DNA from: Burkholderiaceae bacterium
Lineage (GTDB): Bacteria > Pseudomonadota > Gammaproteobacteria > Burkholderiales > Burkholderiaceae_D
NCBI GenBank assembly: GCA_030158675.1
Contig: JAOASL010000045.1
Coordinates: 41,124-105,123, forward strand
Direction: 5' to 3'
DNA length: 64,000 nucleotides
Every line of letters begins with the position of its first letter. Position 1 is the stretch's first letter. Positions 9,324 to 20,499 of the stretch are shown piece after piece. The notes under the pieces are model-generated. The model had not been told where the DNA came from and did not search any database. It worked only from the letters and a program-made list of their open reading frames with translations. A program made the translations under genes and the position numbers.

Positions 9324-10391
9324 TCAGTTCGCAAACAGCGAGCGTTCATGAAACAGCGGCGACGTGTATTCCTTGTCGGTACCGCTGTCATGCTCGCGGT
9401 GATAGCGCTCGATGCGCTCGACTTCATTCTTCGAGCCGAGGATCACCGGCACCCGCTGATGAATCGCGTCCGGTTCGATGTCGAGCAGACGCGCGCGACC
9501 GGTGGAACCGAGGCCGCCGGCCTGCTCGACCACGAAGCCCATCGGATTAGCTTCGTACATCAGGCGCAACCGGCCGGCGCGCGACGGATCTTTCAGGTCG
9601 CGCGGATACAGGAACACGCCGCCGCGCATCAGGATGCGGTGCACCTCGGCCACCATGCTGGCGATCCAGCGCATATTGAAGTCGCGTCCGCGCACGTCAT
9701 TGCTGCCAGCCTTGCATTCGCTCACATAGCGTTGCACCGGCGGCTCCCAGAAGCGCTCGTTGCTGGCATTGATCGCAAATTCGCTGGTGTCGGCCGGCAC
9801 CGCCATGTGCGGATGCGTGAGGATGAAATTGCCAACCTCGCGATCCAGCGTAAAACCGTGCGTGCCCTTGCCGACGGTCAGCACCAGCATGGTCGACGGA
9901 CCGTAGATCGCATAGCCGGCCGCCAGCTGGTGGCGACCCGGCCGCAGATAATCCTGTGCAACGGCCGGCCGGCCCTGCGGCGCGCGCAGCACCGAGAAGA
10001 TGGAGCCGACCGATACATTCACATCGATGTTGGATGAGCCGTCGAGCGGATCAAAGATAGCGAGAAAGCGCCCGCTGCCCTCCTGCGGATCAATGTCCTG
10101 CGGATCGTCCATCTCCTCCGATGCCAGGCCGGCCACCAGCCCGCCCATGGCCAGGGTGTTGATGAAGGCGGTATTCGACAGGACATCGAGCTTCTTCTGC
10201 GTTTCGCCCTGCACATTGGTCGAGTCGAGGCTGCCGAGCACGCCGCCCAGTTCACCCTTGGCTGTCATTGCCGAGATCGCTTTCACACAAGCGGCGATGT
10301 CGACCAGCAGCGCGGCCAGGTCGCTCTGCTCGGCGGTGCCTTTCAATTGCTGTATCAGGAATTTCGATAGCGTCGTGCGGCCCTGGTGCAT
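9324..10391 (-). CDS. cbbF: Fructose-1,6-bisphosphatase class I, CbbF
   Basis: Phosphatase that releases fructose-6-phosphate in the Calvin cycle regeneration phase; bacterial CbbF often also acts on sedoheptulose-1,7-bisphosphate. The 355-residue protein carries the metal-binding motif F-D-P-L-D-G-S-S-N-I-D near residue 115 and the substrate-site stretch L-Y-P-R-D-x-K-D-P-S-R-A-G-R-L-R. Start at ATG 10391 gives a normal N terminus (L-S-K-F-L-I-Q-Q). It is separated from cbbX by 23 bp and from cbbP by about 53 bp. Confidence 0.96.
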   Translation of the reverse strand: MHQGRTTLSKFLIQQLKGTAEQSDLAALLVDIAACVKAISAMTAKGELGGVLGSLDSTNVQGETQKKLDVLSNTAFINTLAMGGLVAGLASEEMDDPQDIDPQEGSGRFLAIFDPLDGSSNIDVNVSVGSIFSVLRAPQGRPAVAQDYLRPGRHQLAAGYAIYGPSTMLVLTVGKGTHGFTLDREVGNFILTHPHMAVPADTSEFAINASNERFWEPPVQRYVSECKAGSNDVRGRDFNMRWIASMVAEVHRILMRGGVFLYPRDLKDPSRAGRLRLMYEANPMGFVVEQAGGLGSTGRARLLDIEPDAIHQRVPVILGSKNEVERIERYHREHDSGTDKEYTSPLFHERSLFAN

Positions 10392-10414
10392 GCGGGTCTC
10401 CTCGGGTTTTGTTG

Positions 10415-11338
10415 TTATGTCGTCAGGCCACCGGCGAACACGCGTGATGCGCGCAGGTCTTCCGCCGTGATCGTTGACAATTCGGCCGCGCTGACTTCCG
10501 CGCTGCCCTGCATCGCCTGCCTGAAAATGCGATTGGCCTGGCGCAGCCTCGCGCGGTCGAGTGCATTGCGTATCGAGCGCGCATTCGCGAAATGCGGTTG
10601 TGCCCGGCGCAGCGCAATGTATTCATCCATCGCCTGCTGCGCGCCCTCATCCAGCCGGTAGTTCATCTGCCCGACCATCTTCGAGGCGATCTGCGCCAGC
10701 TCAACCTCACTGTAATCGGGAAAGTCGATGTGGTGCGCGATGCGCGAGGACATCCCCGGATTGGACTGGAAGAAGGTATCCATCCTGTCCTTGTAGCCGG
10801 CCAGGATCACCACCAGATCGTCGCGATGGTTCTCCATCACCTGCAGCAGGATCTCGATGGCCTCCTGCCCGTAGTCGCGCTCGTTTTCCGGCCGGTACAG
10901 GTAGTAGGCCTCATCGATAAAGAGCACGCCGCCCATTGCCTTCTTCAGCACCTCTTTGGTCTTGGGCGCGGTGTGGCCGATGTACTGGCCGACCAGATCG
11001 TCGCGCGTGACCGACACCACATGGCCTTTGCGCACATAACCGAGCCGGTGCAGTATCTCGGCCATCCGCAGCGCGACCGTCGTCTTGCCGGTGCCCGGGT
11101 TGCCGCTGAAGCACATATGCAGGCTGGGCGTGGCCGCATCGAGCCCAAGCGATGCGCGCGCGCGCGACACGACCAGAAAAGCCGCGATGTCGCGCAGGCG
11201 CGCCTTCACCGGCGCCAGCCCGACCAGCTCGGCATCGAGCTGGTCGATGACGGGCTGAATGTCAGCGTCGCGCAGGATCTGCTGCAGATTCACCGTCGCC
11301 GTTGCCGACACCACCTGCACTTCCGCTATCGCACTCAT
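10415..11338 (-). CDS. cbbX: Red-type Rubisco activase CbbX
   Basis: AAA+ ATPase that pulls on the C terminus of the Rubisco large subunit to release inhibitory sugar phosphates. The 307-residue protein has Walker [10 protein letters not shown] near residue 80, Walker [12 protein letters not shown] and a sensor-type R near the second half. CbbX serves only red-type Rubisco (forms IC/ID), matching the large and small subunits encoded immediately upstream. The start lies 24 bp from the cbbS stop, so the three are co-expressed. Confidence 0.96.
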   Translation of the reverse strand: MSAIAEVQVVSATATVNLQQILRDADIQPVIDQLDAELVGLAPVKARLRDIAAFLVVSRARASLGLDAATPSLHMCFSGNPGTGKTTVALRMAEILHRLGYVRKGHVVSVTRDDLVGQYIGHTAPKTKEVLKKAMGGVLFIDEAYYLYRPENERDYGQEAIEILLQVMENHRDDLVVILAGYKDRMDTFFQSNPGMSSRIAHHIDFPDYSEVELAQIASKMVGQMNYRLDEGAQQAMDEYIALRRAQPHFANARSIRNALDRARLRQANRIFRQAMQGSAEVSAAELSTITAEDLRASRVFAGGLTT

Positions 11339-11362
11339 ACCGGCTCTCCCGTGGCAGTCTGC

Positions 11363-11785
11363 TTACGCGCCGTAGCGCTGGCCCGCCGGACGGGTAGTCG
11401 CATAACTGTGCGTGGTGTAGCGAATGACGCGTCCGTGCTCCTCGGTGCGCTGCAGCCCGAAGCCCGGCTCCACGGACGGACGCTGGACGATGAAGCTCAT
11501 GACCATCGACTCGACGCCGCGCGTGTTGTCGAACGCATTCACCTTGATGTACGTCTCCGGATTGGCCGTGCGGCAGGCGTTCACCTCGAACAGTACTGCC
11601 GCGCCGTCACGCGCCTGGAACATCGGTATGCCCCACATGTTCCAGTAGCAGTTGCGCGGGTGGGGGTCGTCGGTCCACTCGACCGACAGGGCCCAGCCCT
11701 TGCCGATGGCATAGTCAACCTGCGCGCGGATGTCCTCATCGCTGAGGTCGGGGAGAAAAGAAAACTGGCCTTGGGTGATGCGCAT
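11363..11785 (-). CDS. cbbS: Rubisco small subunit CbbS, red type
   Basis: Small subunit of form I Rubisco. From the ATG at 11785 the protein has 140 residues and starts [14 protein letters not shown]. The opening and the C-terminal extension of about 30 residues (I-V-Q-R-P-S-V-E-P onwards) are features of red-type small subunits, whose tail forms a beta-hairpin in the central solvent channel. A longer in-frame extension to 11950 runs into cbbL and is not used. The gene starts 25 bp after the cbbL stop. Confidence 0.96.
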   Translation of the reverse strand: MRITQGQFSFLPDLSDEDIRAQVDYAIGKGWALSVEWTDDPHPRNCYWNMWGIPMFQARDGAAVLFEVNACRTANPETYIKVNAFDNTRGVESMVMSFIVQRPSVEPGFGLQRTEEHGRVIRYTTHSYATTRPAGQRYGA

Positions 11786-11810
11786 GATGGTCTCCTTGAT
11801 CTGGCTGCGC

Positions 11811-13432
<1,622 letters not shown>

Positions 13433-14380
13433 ATGAAAAATTTGAAACTTTTGCGAAACCTGAGCATGCGGCAGCTGCGCGTCTTCCTCGCCGCTGCGCG
13501 CCACTTGAGCTTCAGCAAGGCGGCCGCCGAACTCAGCCTGACCGCGCCGGCGGTGTCGATGCAGATCCGCGACATGGAGAACGACCTCGGGCTTGAGCTG
13601 TTTTCTCGCGTCGGCCGGCGGGTCGAACTGACCACGGCCGGCGAATATTTTCTGGTCTATGCGAAGCGGGTTGCGGCCACGCTGCGCGATGCCGAGCTGA
13701 CCTTGTCGAAGCTGCGCGGCAGCGAGCCGGGTCTGCTGAAGATCGGGCTGGTCAGTACGGCGAAATACTTCCTGCCGCAGCTGCTGGCGCGCTTCAAGGA
13801 AGAGCATTTCGGACTGCAGATCAAGCTTGAGGTTCGCAACCGCGACCAGATGGTCGAGCTGCTGCGCGACGGCGACATTGACCTGGCGATCATGGGCCGC
13901 ACGCCGGCCGACATGGACACGCGGATCGAGGCATTCGCCGCGCACCCGCATGCCTTCATCGCCAGTCCGGAGCATCCGCTGTCGCGCGAGCAGGGCATCG
14001 CGCCGATGGTGCTGAACCAGATCGAGCTGATCTCGCGCGAACAGGGTTCGGGCACCCGCGCGATCATGGAGCGCTTCCTGAAAGAACGCGGGCTGACGCC
14101 GCGCGTGTCGATGGAAATGTCGTCGAACGAAAGTATCAAGCAGGCGGCGATGGCCAATCTTGGCATTTCATTTGTGTCATTGCACACGGTCGGGCTGGAA
14201 GTCACGCACGGCAAACTCAGCGTGCTCGACATCGATGAAACACCGATCTCGCGCGCCTGGCATGTGGTCGCACTCAACCGCAGCAACCATTCGGCGTCCG
14301 CCGAGGCTTTCCGCTATTTCGTGCTTGAGCATGGCGCGGCGATACTCGATGAGTTACATCCGAATCTGGCGCGCCGTTAA
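13433..14380 (+). CDS. cbbR: LysR-type regulator of CO2 fixation, CbbR
   Basis: Activator of cbb operons, usually sensing metabolites such as RuBP, NADPH or PEP. From ATG 13433 the protein has 315 residues; an in-frame TTG at 13403 would add ten residues but lies inside the probable operator. The N-terminal winged HTH reads L-R-V-F-L-A-A-A-R-H-L-S-F-S-K-A-A-A-E-L, and the rest is a periplasmic-binding-like co-inducer domain. Its divergent position next to cbbL identifies it better than sequence alone could. Confidence 0.9.
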   Translation: MKNLKLLRNLSMRQLRVFLAAARHLSFSKAAAELSLTAPAVSMQIRDMENDLGLELFSRVGRRVELTTAGEYFLVYAKRVAATLRDAELTLSKLRGSEPGLLKIGLVSTAKYFLPQLLARFKEEHFGLQIKLEVRNRDQMVELLRDGDIDLAIMGRTPADMDTRIEAFAAHPHAFIASPEHPLSREQGIAPMVLNQIELISREQGSGTRAIMERFLKERGLTPRVSMEMSSNESIKQAAMANLGISFVSLHTVGLEVTHGKLSVLDIDETPISRAWHVVALNRSNHSASAEAFRYFVLEHGAAILDELHPNLARR

Positions 14381-14403
14381 AGACGGCGCAAACGCCAGAC
14401 GGA

Positions 14404-15747
14404 TCAAATCACCCCCTGCGCCAGCATCGCCTCAGCCACCTTCACGAAACCCGCGATGTTCGCGCCATCGACATAGCTGACCGAGCCGTCAGCGCGCTTG
14501 CCGTACTGCAGGCAGGCGGCATGGATGCCGCGCATGATCTGCCGCAGCTTTGCATCGACCTCGGTGCGCGTCCATGACAAGCGCTGTGCATTCTGGCTCA
14601 TCTCAAGGCCCGATGTCGCGACACCCCCTGCATTGCTGGCCTTGCCCGGCGAGTACAGCACGCCGGCCGCCTCGAAGGCTTTCGCCGCATCCGGCGTGGC
14701 GGGCATGTTCGCACCTTCCGTCACGCACCGGACGCCATTACGGATCAGCATGGCCGCATCGGCGGCATCGAGTTCATTCTGCGTCGCGCATGGCAAGGCG
14801 ATATCGACCGGCACATGCCACGGTCGCTTGCCTGCCTCGAAGCGCGCGCCGATTGCCTGCGCATAGTCGCTGACGCGGCCATGCCGCTGGTTCTTGATAT
14901 CCAGCAGCAGCGCCAGCTTGTCGCGAGTGAAGCCGGCCTCGTCGATCGCGGTGCCGCCGGAGTCGGAGACGGTGACGACCTTCGCATCCATCGTCATCGC
15001 TTTTTCGATCGCATACTGCGCGACATTACCGGCGCCCGAGACAGCCACGCGCATGCCTTCGAACGACAGCCCGCGGGTCTTCAACATCTCTTCGGCGAAA
15101 TAGACGACGCCGTAGCCGGTGGCCTCCGGACGTATCAGCGAACCACCGAAGCTGAGTCCCTTGCCGGTGAATACGCAGTCCGCGCGGTTCGACAGTTTCT
15201 TGAGCATGCCGGCCATATATCCGACCTCGCGCGCGCCGACGCCGATGTCGCCCGCCGGCACATCGGTGTCGGCGCCGATATGCCGGAACAATTCGCTGAT
15301 GAAGGCCTGGCAGAAGCGCATCACTTCGCCGTCGCTCTTGCCCTTGGGGTCAAAGTCTGAGCCGCCCTTGCCGCCGCCCAACGGCAGCATGGTCAGCGCA
15401 TTCTTGAAGGTCTGCTCGAAGGCGAGAAATTTCAGCACCGACAGATTGACCGACGGATGAAAACGGATGCCGCCCTTGTACGGGCCGATCGCCATGCTGT
15501 GCTGGATCCGGAAGCCGCGATTGACCTGCACCTCGCCGCGATCATCGACCCAGCACACCCGAAAAATCAGCAAGCGTTCCGGCTCGACCAGCCGCTCCAG
15601 CAGGGCCTGCCCCGCATAGCGCGGATGACTGCCGATGAAAGACCACAGGCTGCCGATGACCTCGGTGACGGCCTGCAGGAATTCCGGCTGGTTCGGATTG
15701 CGCTCGGCGACTTGCTGCAGGAACTGTTCGGCGTGGGTGTATTTCAT
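14404..15747 (-). CDS. gdhA: NADP-type glutamate dehydrogenase GdhA
   Basis: Hexameric dehydrogenase assimilating ammonium into 2-oxoglutarate. From the ATG at 15747 it has 447 residues, standard for the bacterial NADP-dependent class. Signature stretches include G-G-I-R-F-H-P, L-P-L-G-G-G-K-G-G-S-D-F-D-P-K-G-K-S (catalytic lysine region) and A-G-D-I-G-V-G-A-R-E. The coenzyme fold carries V-S-G-A-G-N-V-A-Q-Y. The gene is convergent with cbbR, 23 bp apart, so no functional link to carbon fixation is implied by operon structure. Confidence 0.95.
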   Translation of the reverse strand: MKYTHAEQFLQQVAERNPNQPEFLQAVTEVIGSLWSFIGSHPRYAGQALLERLVEPERLLIFRVCWVDDRGEVQVNRGFRIQHSMAIGPYKGGIRFHPSVNLSVLKFLAFEQTFKNALTMLPLGGGKGGSDFDPKGKSDGEVMRFCQAFISELFRHIGADTDVPAGDIGVGAREVGYMAGMLKKLSNRADCVFTGKGLSFGGSLIRPEATGYGVVYFAEEMLKTRGLSFEGMRVAVSGAGNVAQYAIEKAMTMDAKVVTVSDSGGTAIDEAGFTRDKLALLLDIKNQRHGRVSDYAQAIGARFEAGKRPWHVPVDIALPCATQNELDAADAAMLIRNGVRCVTEGANMPATPDAAKAFEAAGVLYSPGKASNAGGVATSGLEMSQNAQRLSWTRTEVDAKLRQIMRGIHAACLQYGKRADGSVSYVDGANIAGFVKVAEAMLAQGVI

Positions 15748-15961
15748 GGCGATGGCAATCGGGGTTGTCCGCAGGCGGCGGGCCATTCGATGGAGCGGAA
15801 ACCGGAATAATTAATGGCATTAATCATAATTCACGTGCGGGCCGGCACCGATAGCCGGCGGCCCGTATGCAGCGCCGGTTTGGACAAATACTTTCAACAA
15901 GGACAGTGTTGCCTTCAATCAGCGGTACACTTGCCCGACCTGACCCAGAGCCCGCGCCGCC

Positions 15962-17377
15962 GTGAAAAAACTCCTTGCCGTTACCCTTCTCCTGAGCCTC
16001 GGGGCGTTGCACCTGAAAGCCATGACCGACACGCTGCCGGCGTCGGCCGACAAGATTCCTCTGCACATGTCTTATCTGCAGCCGGTGCCGAACCTGCAGC
16101 CCGAGCAGAAGCAGAAATTCCGCAATGGCGAAAAAGTCTTCAACACCTTCTGGATCGCCGTACCGAACGACGTGATGGCCGCCTGGTGGAACCTGTCCGA
16201 ACCCGGTCCCGGCGGCGCCGAATGGGGACTCGGGCCGACCTTTACCGCCACCTCCTGCGTGGCCTGCCATATTCAGGCCGGTCGCGGCCATGCGATGGAG
16301 AGCAGCGGCGGCAAGTCGGTGTTCCCGCAATCGCTGCGGCTGTCGATCCCGGGCACGGACGCCCATGGCGGCCCGCTGCCCGATCCGAATTACGGGCTGC
16401 ACATTCAGCCCTTCGACACCATCAACAGCAAGGATACTGCGCGCCGCGCCGGCGAGGCCGAGGTGCATGTGGACTGGAAGCCGGCCAGCGCCAAGATGGC
16501 CGATGGCGAAGTGGTGTCGCTGCGCAAACCGTCGATCCGGCTGGAGCAGCTGAACTTTGGCCCGCTGGCCGACGGCGTCATGATGTCGATGCGGAATTCG
16601 CAGGCGATCTTCGGACTCGGTTATCTCGAGGCCGTCAGCGAGGCCGACATCCTTGCGCTGGCCGAGCTGCAGAAGTCGCAGGGCCTGAACGGCCGGCCGA
16701 ACTATGTGCGCGACGATGTCAACGACAAAACATCGATCGGCCGCTTTGGCTGGAAGGCCAACCAGCCTAGCCTGCAGCAGCAGATCGCGGGTGCCTTCCT
16801 CGGCGATATCGGTGTCTCCTCGCCGTTGTACCCGGAGCAGAATTGCCCGGCAGTGCAGAAGGATTGCCAGGAACAGCGCCATCACACCAATCCAGACCTG
16901 CGTCCCGAACTGTGGAGCGCGCTCACGTTCTGGGTCACTGGGCTGGATGCGCCGGCACAGCGTGACCGCGCCGAACCGGCGGTGCAGCGTGGCGAAAAAC
17001 TGTTCGCCACGCTTAAGTGCGCGCAGTGCCATGTGCCGGAACTGAAGACCGGCAGCTTCGAACGGATTCCGCAACTGGGCAACCAGACCATACGTCCGTA
17101 CACGGACCTGCTGCTGCACGACATGGGCCCGGAGCTTGCCGACGGGCGGCCGGATTACCGCGCCAGCGGCTCCGACTGGCGCACGCCGCCACTGTGGGGC
17201 ATCGGCCTGTCGAAGAACGTCAATGGCAGCAATAACTTCCTGCACGACGGCCGCGCACGCAATCTGCTCGAAGCCATCGTCTGGCACGGCGGCGAGGCGC
17301 AGGCATCGCGCGAGCTGTTCACCAAACTGCCGCGCAAGGACAGGGACGATCTGCTGGCTTTCCTGCAATCGCTGTAA
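15962..17377 (+). CDS. Exported di-haem oxidoreductase (DHOR, putative thiol peroxidase-type cytochrome c)
   Basis: Periplasmic c-type cytochrome of 471 residues starting at GTG 15962. An N-terminal signal (K-K-L-L-A-V-T-L-L-L-S-L-G) precedes the mature part. Two haem-binding motifs are visible: C-V-A-C-H (residues 99-103) and C-A-Q-C-H (353-357). The order and the surrounding text match the family annotated as di-haem oxidoreductase, putative peroxidase, often with an imelysin or other iron-uptake partner. No such partner is visible here, and the gene stands alone, convergent with the SulP transporter. Its electron donor and substrate are unknown. Confidence 0.85.
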   Translation: MKKLLAVTLLLSLGALHLKAMTDTLPASADKIPLHMSYLQPVPNLQPEQKQKFRNGEKVFNTFWIAVPNDVMAAWWNLSEPGPGGAEWGLGPTFTATSCVACHIQAGRGHAMESSGGKSVFPQSLRLSIPGTDAHGGPLPDPNYGLHIQPFDTINSKDTARRAGEAEVHVDWKPASAKMADGEVVSLRKPSIRLEQLNFGPLADGVMMSMRNSQAIFGLGYLEAVSEADILALAELQKSQGLNGRPNYVRDDVNDKTSIGRFGWKANQPSLQQQIAGAFLGDIGVSSPLYPEQNCPAVQKDCQEQRHHTNPDLRPELWSALTFWVTGLDAPAQRDRAEPAVQRGEKLFATLKCAQCHVPELKTGSFERIPQLGNQTIRPYTDLLLHDMGPELADGRPDYRASGSDWRTPPLWGIGLSKNVNGSNNFLHDGRARNLLEAIVWHGGEAQASRELFTKLPRKDRDDLLAFLQSL

Positions 17378-17428
17378 GCATCGGTTAGTGTCAGCTGGCG
17401 TCTGTTTGCAAGTGCCTGAGCGGCCCGT

Positions 17429-19102
17429 TCAGGCCGGCATACACACGCCGGCCGCAGCCCCCGGTTGCGGCATCACCTGACGCAGCGCCCCCGCCAGCCC
17501 GTCCGCATAGCCTTCCGACTGCGCTGCGCCGATCACCCCGGCGCGTTCCAGCTTGGCCTTGACGCGCTCGTTCGCTTCGCACAGCACCACCTGCACGCCG
17601 CGCGCGCGCAGCTTGCCCATCATGTCGCCCAGCGTCTGTATGCCGGTGATGTCCATGAAGGGCACGCGGCGCAGCCGAATCACCAGCGCCTGCGGCTCGC
17701 CGTGGGTCTGCGCCAGCGCGCGCTCGAAATTCTCCACAGCGCCAAAGAACATCGGTCCGGCGATCTCATACACCCGCAGCCCGCGCGGCAAGGACGGCAC
17801 ACCCAGCTGCGCCAGTTCGGCATGCAGCTCGGCCTCATTCACCGGTTGGGTCTCGACCGAATCGGCCATGCGGCGCAGGAAGTGCAGGATGGCGAGAATC
17901 ATGCCGACGTTCACCGCGACCACCAGATCGGCGAATACGGTCAGCAGGAAAGTGATCAGCAGGATCACGCGGTCGGCGCGCGGCGCGGTCTTCAGCAGGC
18001 GCGCAACATGCCGCGCCTCGCTCATGTTCCATGCCACCACGAACAGGATCGCTGCCAGCACCGCCAGTGGAATGCCGGCGGCCAGCGGCGCAAGGAACAG
18101 CAACACGGCCACCAGGGTCAGCGCATGCATGATGCCGGCCAGCGGGCTGGTGGCGCCATTGCGAATATTGGTCGCGGTGCGCGCGATCGCACCGGTCGCC
18201 GCAAAGCCGCCGAACAGCGGTGTCACGATATTTGCCAGTCCCTGCCCGATCAGCTCCTGATTGGAATCATGCCGCGTGCCAGCCATGCCGTCGGCCACCA
18301 CCGCCGACAACAGCGCCTCGATGGAGCCGAGCATCGCGATCGTGAACGCCGGCCCGATCAGGGGAATCGCCTGTGCCAGCGACAGCTGCGGCAGCGCGAA
18401 TTCCGGCAGGCCGGTCGGTATGCCGCCAAACGCCGAGCCGATGGTGGCCACACCCGGTAATTGCACGGCCGCCTGCACCAAGGTCACCACCACCATCGCG
18501 ACCAGCGGGCCGGGCACGCGCACGAACCATTTCAGGCGCGGCGTCAGCAGCACCAGCGCGAGACCGAGCGCGGCCAGGCCCAGTGTGGGCAGATGCAGCT
18601 GCGGCATTGACATCAGCAAGTGCCACAGCTTGTCATGAAAATGCTCGCCGGTCGGCTTCGGCAGGCCGAAGAAATCACGCCACTGACCGACGAAGATGAT
18701 CACGCCAATGCCTGCGGTGAAACCGACCACCACCGGCGCCGGTATGAAACGGATCACGCCGCCCATCTTCGCCAGCCCCATCAGCAGCATCATCAGGCCC
18801 GCCAAAAGTGTGGCTATCTGCAGCCCGGCGATGCCGTATTTCGCGGTAATGCCGGCCAGGATCGCGATGAACGCGCCGGTTGGTCCGGCAATCTGCAAGC
18901 GGCTGCCGCCAAACACCGAGATCAGGCCGCCGCCGATGATCGCGGTGTAAATGCCCTGCTCCGGCCGAGCGCCGCTGGCGATGGCGAACGCCATCGCCAG
19001 CGGCAGTGCGACCACGCCGACCACCAGCCCGGCGACGATATTGGGCAGCCAGTGCACGCGCGACAGCAGCCCCGCGCGTCGGGCCTCAAGCAAGGCGATC
19101 AT
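17429..19102 (-). CDS. SulP-family anion transporter with STAS domain
   Basis: Inner-membrane anion carrier of 557 residues. The membrane part has about twelve segments with the SulP signature around L-P-L-A-M-A-F-A-I-A-S-G and G-P-T-G-A-F. A C-terminal cytoplasmic STAS domain begins near residue 430 (V-Y-E-I-A-G-P-M-F-F-G-A) with the D-I-T-G-I-Q-T-L loop. SulP members carry sulfate, bicarbonate or C4-dicarboxylates (DauA). Sequence does not decide among them. Bicarbonate would suit an autotroph, but nothing in the immediate neighbourhood supports that directly. Confidence 0.88.
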   Translation of the reverse strand: MIALLEARRAGLLSRVHWLPNIVAGLVVGVVALPLAMAFAIASGARPEQGIYTAIIGGGLISVFGGSRLQIAGPTGAFIAILAGITAKYGIAGLQIATLLAGLMMLLMGLAKMGGVIRFIPAPVVVGFTAGIGVIIFVGQWRDFFGLPKPTGEHFHDKLWHLLMSMPQLHLPTLGLAALGLALVLLTPRLKWFVRVPGPLVAMVVVTLVQAAVQLPGVATIGSAFGGIPTGLPEFALPQLSLAQAIPLIGPAFTIAMLGSIEALLSAVVADGMAGTRHDSNQELIGQGLANIVTPLFGGFAATGAIARTATNIRNGATSPLAGIMHALTLVAVLLFLAPLAAGIPLAVLAAILFVVAWNMSEARHVARLLKTAPRADRVILLITFLLTVFADLVVAVNVGMILAILHFLRRMADSVETQPVNEAELHAELAQLGVPSLPRGLRVYEIAGPMFFGAVENFERALAQTHGEPQALVIRLRRVPFMDITGIQTLGDMMGKLRARGVQVVLCEANERVKAKLERAGVIGAAQSEGYADGLAGALRQVMPQPGAAAGVCMPA

Positions 19103-19362
19103 GAGCTGAGCACGACGTCACTCCACGGCGTGAGAGGCTGAAAAAAACGACAGCGGTATACCGGAGAGCGGTATGCGGACGAGGAGCTGGATTCCATGCT
19201 GGCCTGAAGGTTCAGATTGATGCAGGAAGACGCGATACGACGATGATAGCCGACACGCGCGCTGGTATAGTCTGCGCTCGCGCAGGCGCTGCGGCAACTC
19301 AGGACGCGAACCCTGTAATTCGTGCAGCGCAAATTCACTTATAAAAAACAGATCGGGAAGAC

Positions 19363-20373
19363 ATGTCCGCAAACCGTAACCGCCAGGTCGTGCTGGCCAG
19401 CCGCCCCGAAGGCATACCGCAGGCCGAACATTTCAACATCATCGAGGCACCGATGCCGGTGCCGTCCGCAGGACAGGTGCTGATCCGCAATCATTTCCTG
19501 TCGGTCGAGCCGGCGATGCGCGGCTGGGTGAATGCAATCGCCAACTATTCGACGCCGGTCGGCATCGGCGAAGTGATGCGCGCGTTCGCCGCCGGCGAGA
19601 TCGTCGCGTCGATGCACCCGGACTGGCCGGTCGGCACCCGCGTGACCGGCATGTTCGGCTGGCAGGAATACGCGGCAGTCGACCCCGCCGTGATCGACGA
19701 GCGCGTCGACTATGACGACCTGCCGCTATCGACCGCACTCGGCGTGCTCGGCATCAATGGCATCACCGCGCATTACGGGCTACTGAAGATCGGCCGGCCG
19801 CAACCGGGACAGACAGTGGTGGTCTCCACCGGCGCCGGCGCGGTCGGCTCCTGCGTCGGCCAGATCGCCAAACGCCTCGGCTGCCGCACCGTCGCCATCA
19901 CCGGCGGACAGGCCAAGCGTCAGCTGTGCCTGGACCGCTTCGGCTATGACGCCGCAATCGATTACAAGCAGGCGGATTTCGCCGCGCAGCTGGCCGATGC
20001 CTGCCGCGGCGGCGTCGATGTGTACTTCGACAATACCTCGGGCACGATCAGCGACGAAGTGGTGAAGCATCTGGCCGTCGGCGCGCGCGTGATCATCTGC
20101 GGCACCGCGTCGATTGCGAACTGGGATCCGACACCGTCAGGCCCGCGCGTCGAGCGGCAGCTGCTGGTCAGGCGCGCGAGCATGCAGGGGTTCGTCATCA
20201 TGGACCATCGCGACCAGTATGCGGCGGCGCGCAAGGACCTGCTGCAATGGGTGCGCGAGGGGGCGATACGCTATGAAGAAGATATCCTCGACGGCATAGC
20301 ACAGGCACCAGGATCGATTGCATCGCTGTATCGCGGAGAGAACCTGGGGAAACGGCTGATCCGGCTGAGGTGA
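19363..20373 (+). CDS. NADP-dependent MDR oxidoreductase, CurA/YncB-like
   Basis: Zinc-independent medium-chain reductase of 336 residues, related to prostaglandin/leukotriene reductases and E. coli CurA, which reduce double bonds of alpha,beta-unsaturated ketones. The N terminus N-R-Q-V-V-L-A-S-R-P-E-G is typical. The coenzyme motif is V-S-T-G-A-G-A-V-G-S near residue 145, and V-Y-F-D-N-T-S-G-T-I-S follows, where the family reads D-N-V-G. It is divergent from the SulP gene; a TATAGT -10-like box lies at 19266-19271 without a clear -35. A detoxifying role is inferred from the family. Confidence 0.85.
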   Translation: MSANRNRQVVLASRPEGIPQAEHFNIIEAPMPVPSAGQVLIRNHFLSVEPAMRGWVNAIANYSTPVGIGEVMRAFAAGEIVASMHPDWPVGTRVTGMFGWQEYAAVDPAVIDERVDYDDLPLSTALGVLGINGITAHYGLLKIGRPQPGQTVVVSTGAGAVGSCVGQIAKRLGCRTVAITGGQAKRQLCLDRFGYDAAIDYKQADFAAQLADACRGGVDVYFDNTSGTISDEVVKHLAVGARVIICGTASIANWDPTPSGPRVERQLLVRRASMQGFVIMDHRDQYAAARKDLLQWVREGAIRYEEDILDGIAQAPGSIASLYRGENLGKRLIRLR

Positions 20374-20424
20374 GCTTGCCGGCGAAAATCAGCGCTTGGC
20401 AGAGTGGTAGAGGCGCTGAAAACG

Positions 20425-20452
20425 ATGGATCCCGGCGCAGGCCGGGATCCAT
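20425..20452. terminator. Palindromic hairpin between convergent genes
   Basis: ATGGATCCCGGC (20425-20436) and GCCGGGATCCAT (20441-20452) are exact complements around a GCAG loop. It lies between the converging MDR and denD-like genes. The GGATCCCGGC type of dyad is common as an interspersed element in betaproteobacterial genomes, and here it would also work as a bidirectional transcription barrier. There is no T tract, so a classical intrinsic terminator is not certain. Confidence 0.55.
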
Positions 20453-20467
20453 GTCTCATGTTACTTA

Positions 20468-20491
20468 CCGGCGCAGAAAAATCCGCGCCGG
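20468..20491. terminator. Second short GC-rich hairpin between convergent genes
   Basis: CCGGCGC (20468-20474) pairs with GCGCCGG (20485-20491) around a ten-base A-rich loop, just past the denD-like stop. It has no T run. Together with the hairpin at 20425 it probably separates the two converging transcripts. Confidence 0.35.
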
Positions 20492-20499
20492 CAGAGCAA

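Noticed and set aside
20385-20420. tRNA-like string GGTAGAGG before the hairpin
   Set aside because: The surrounding bases cannot form acceptor, D, anticodon and T arms with the usual invariant positions.
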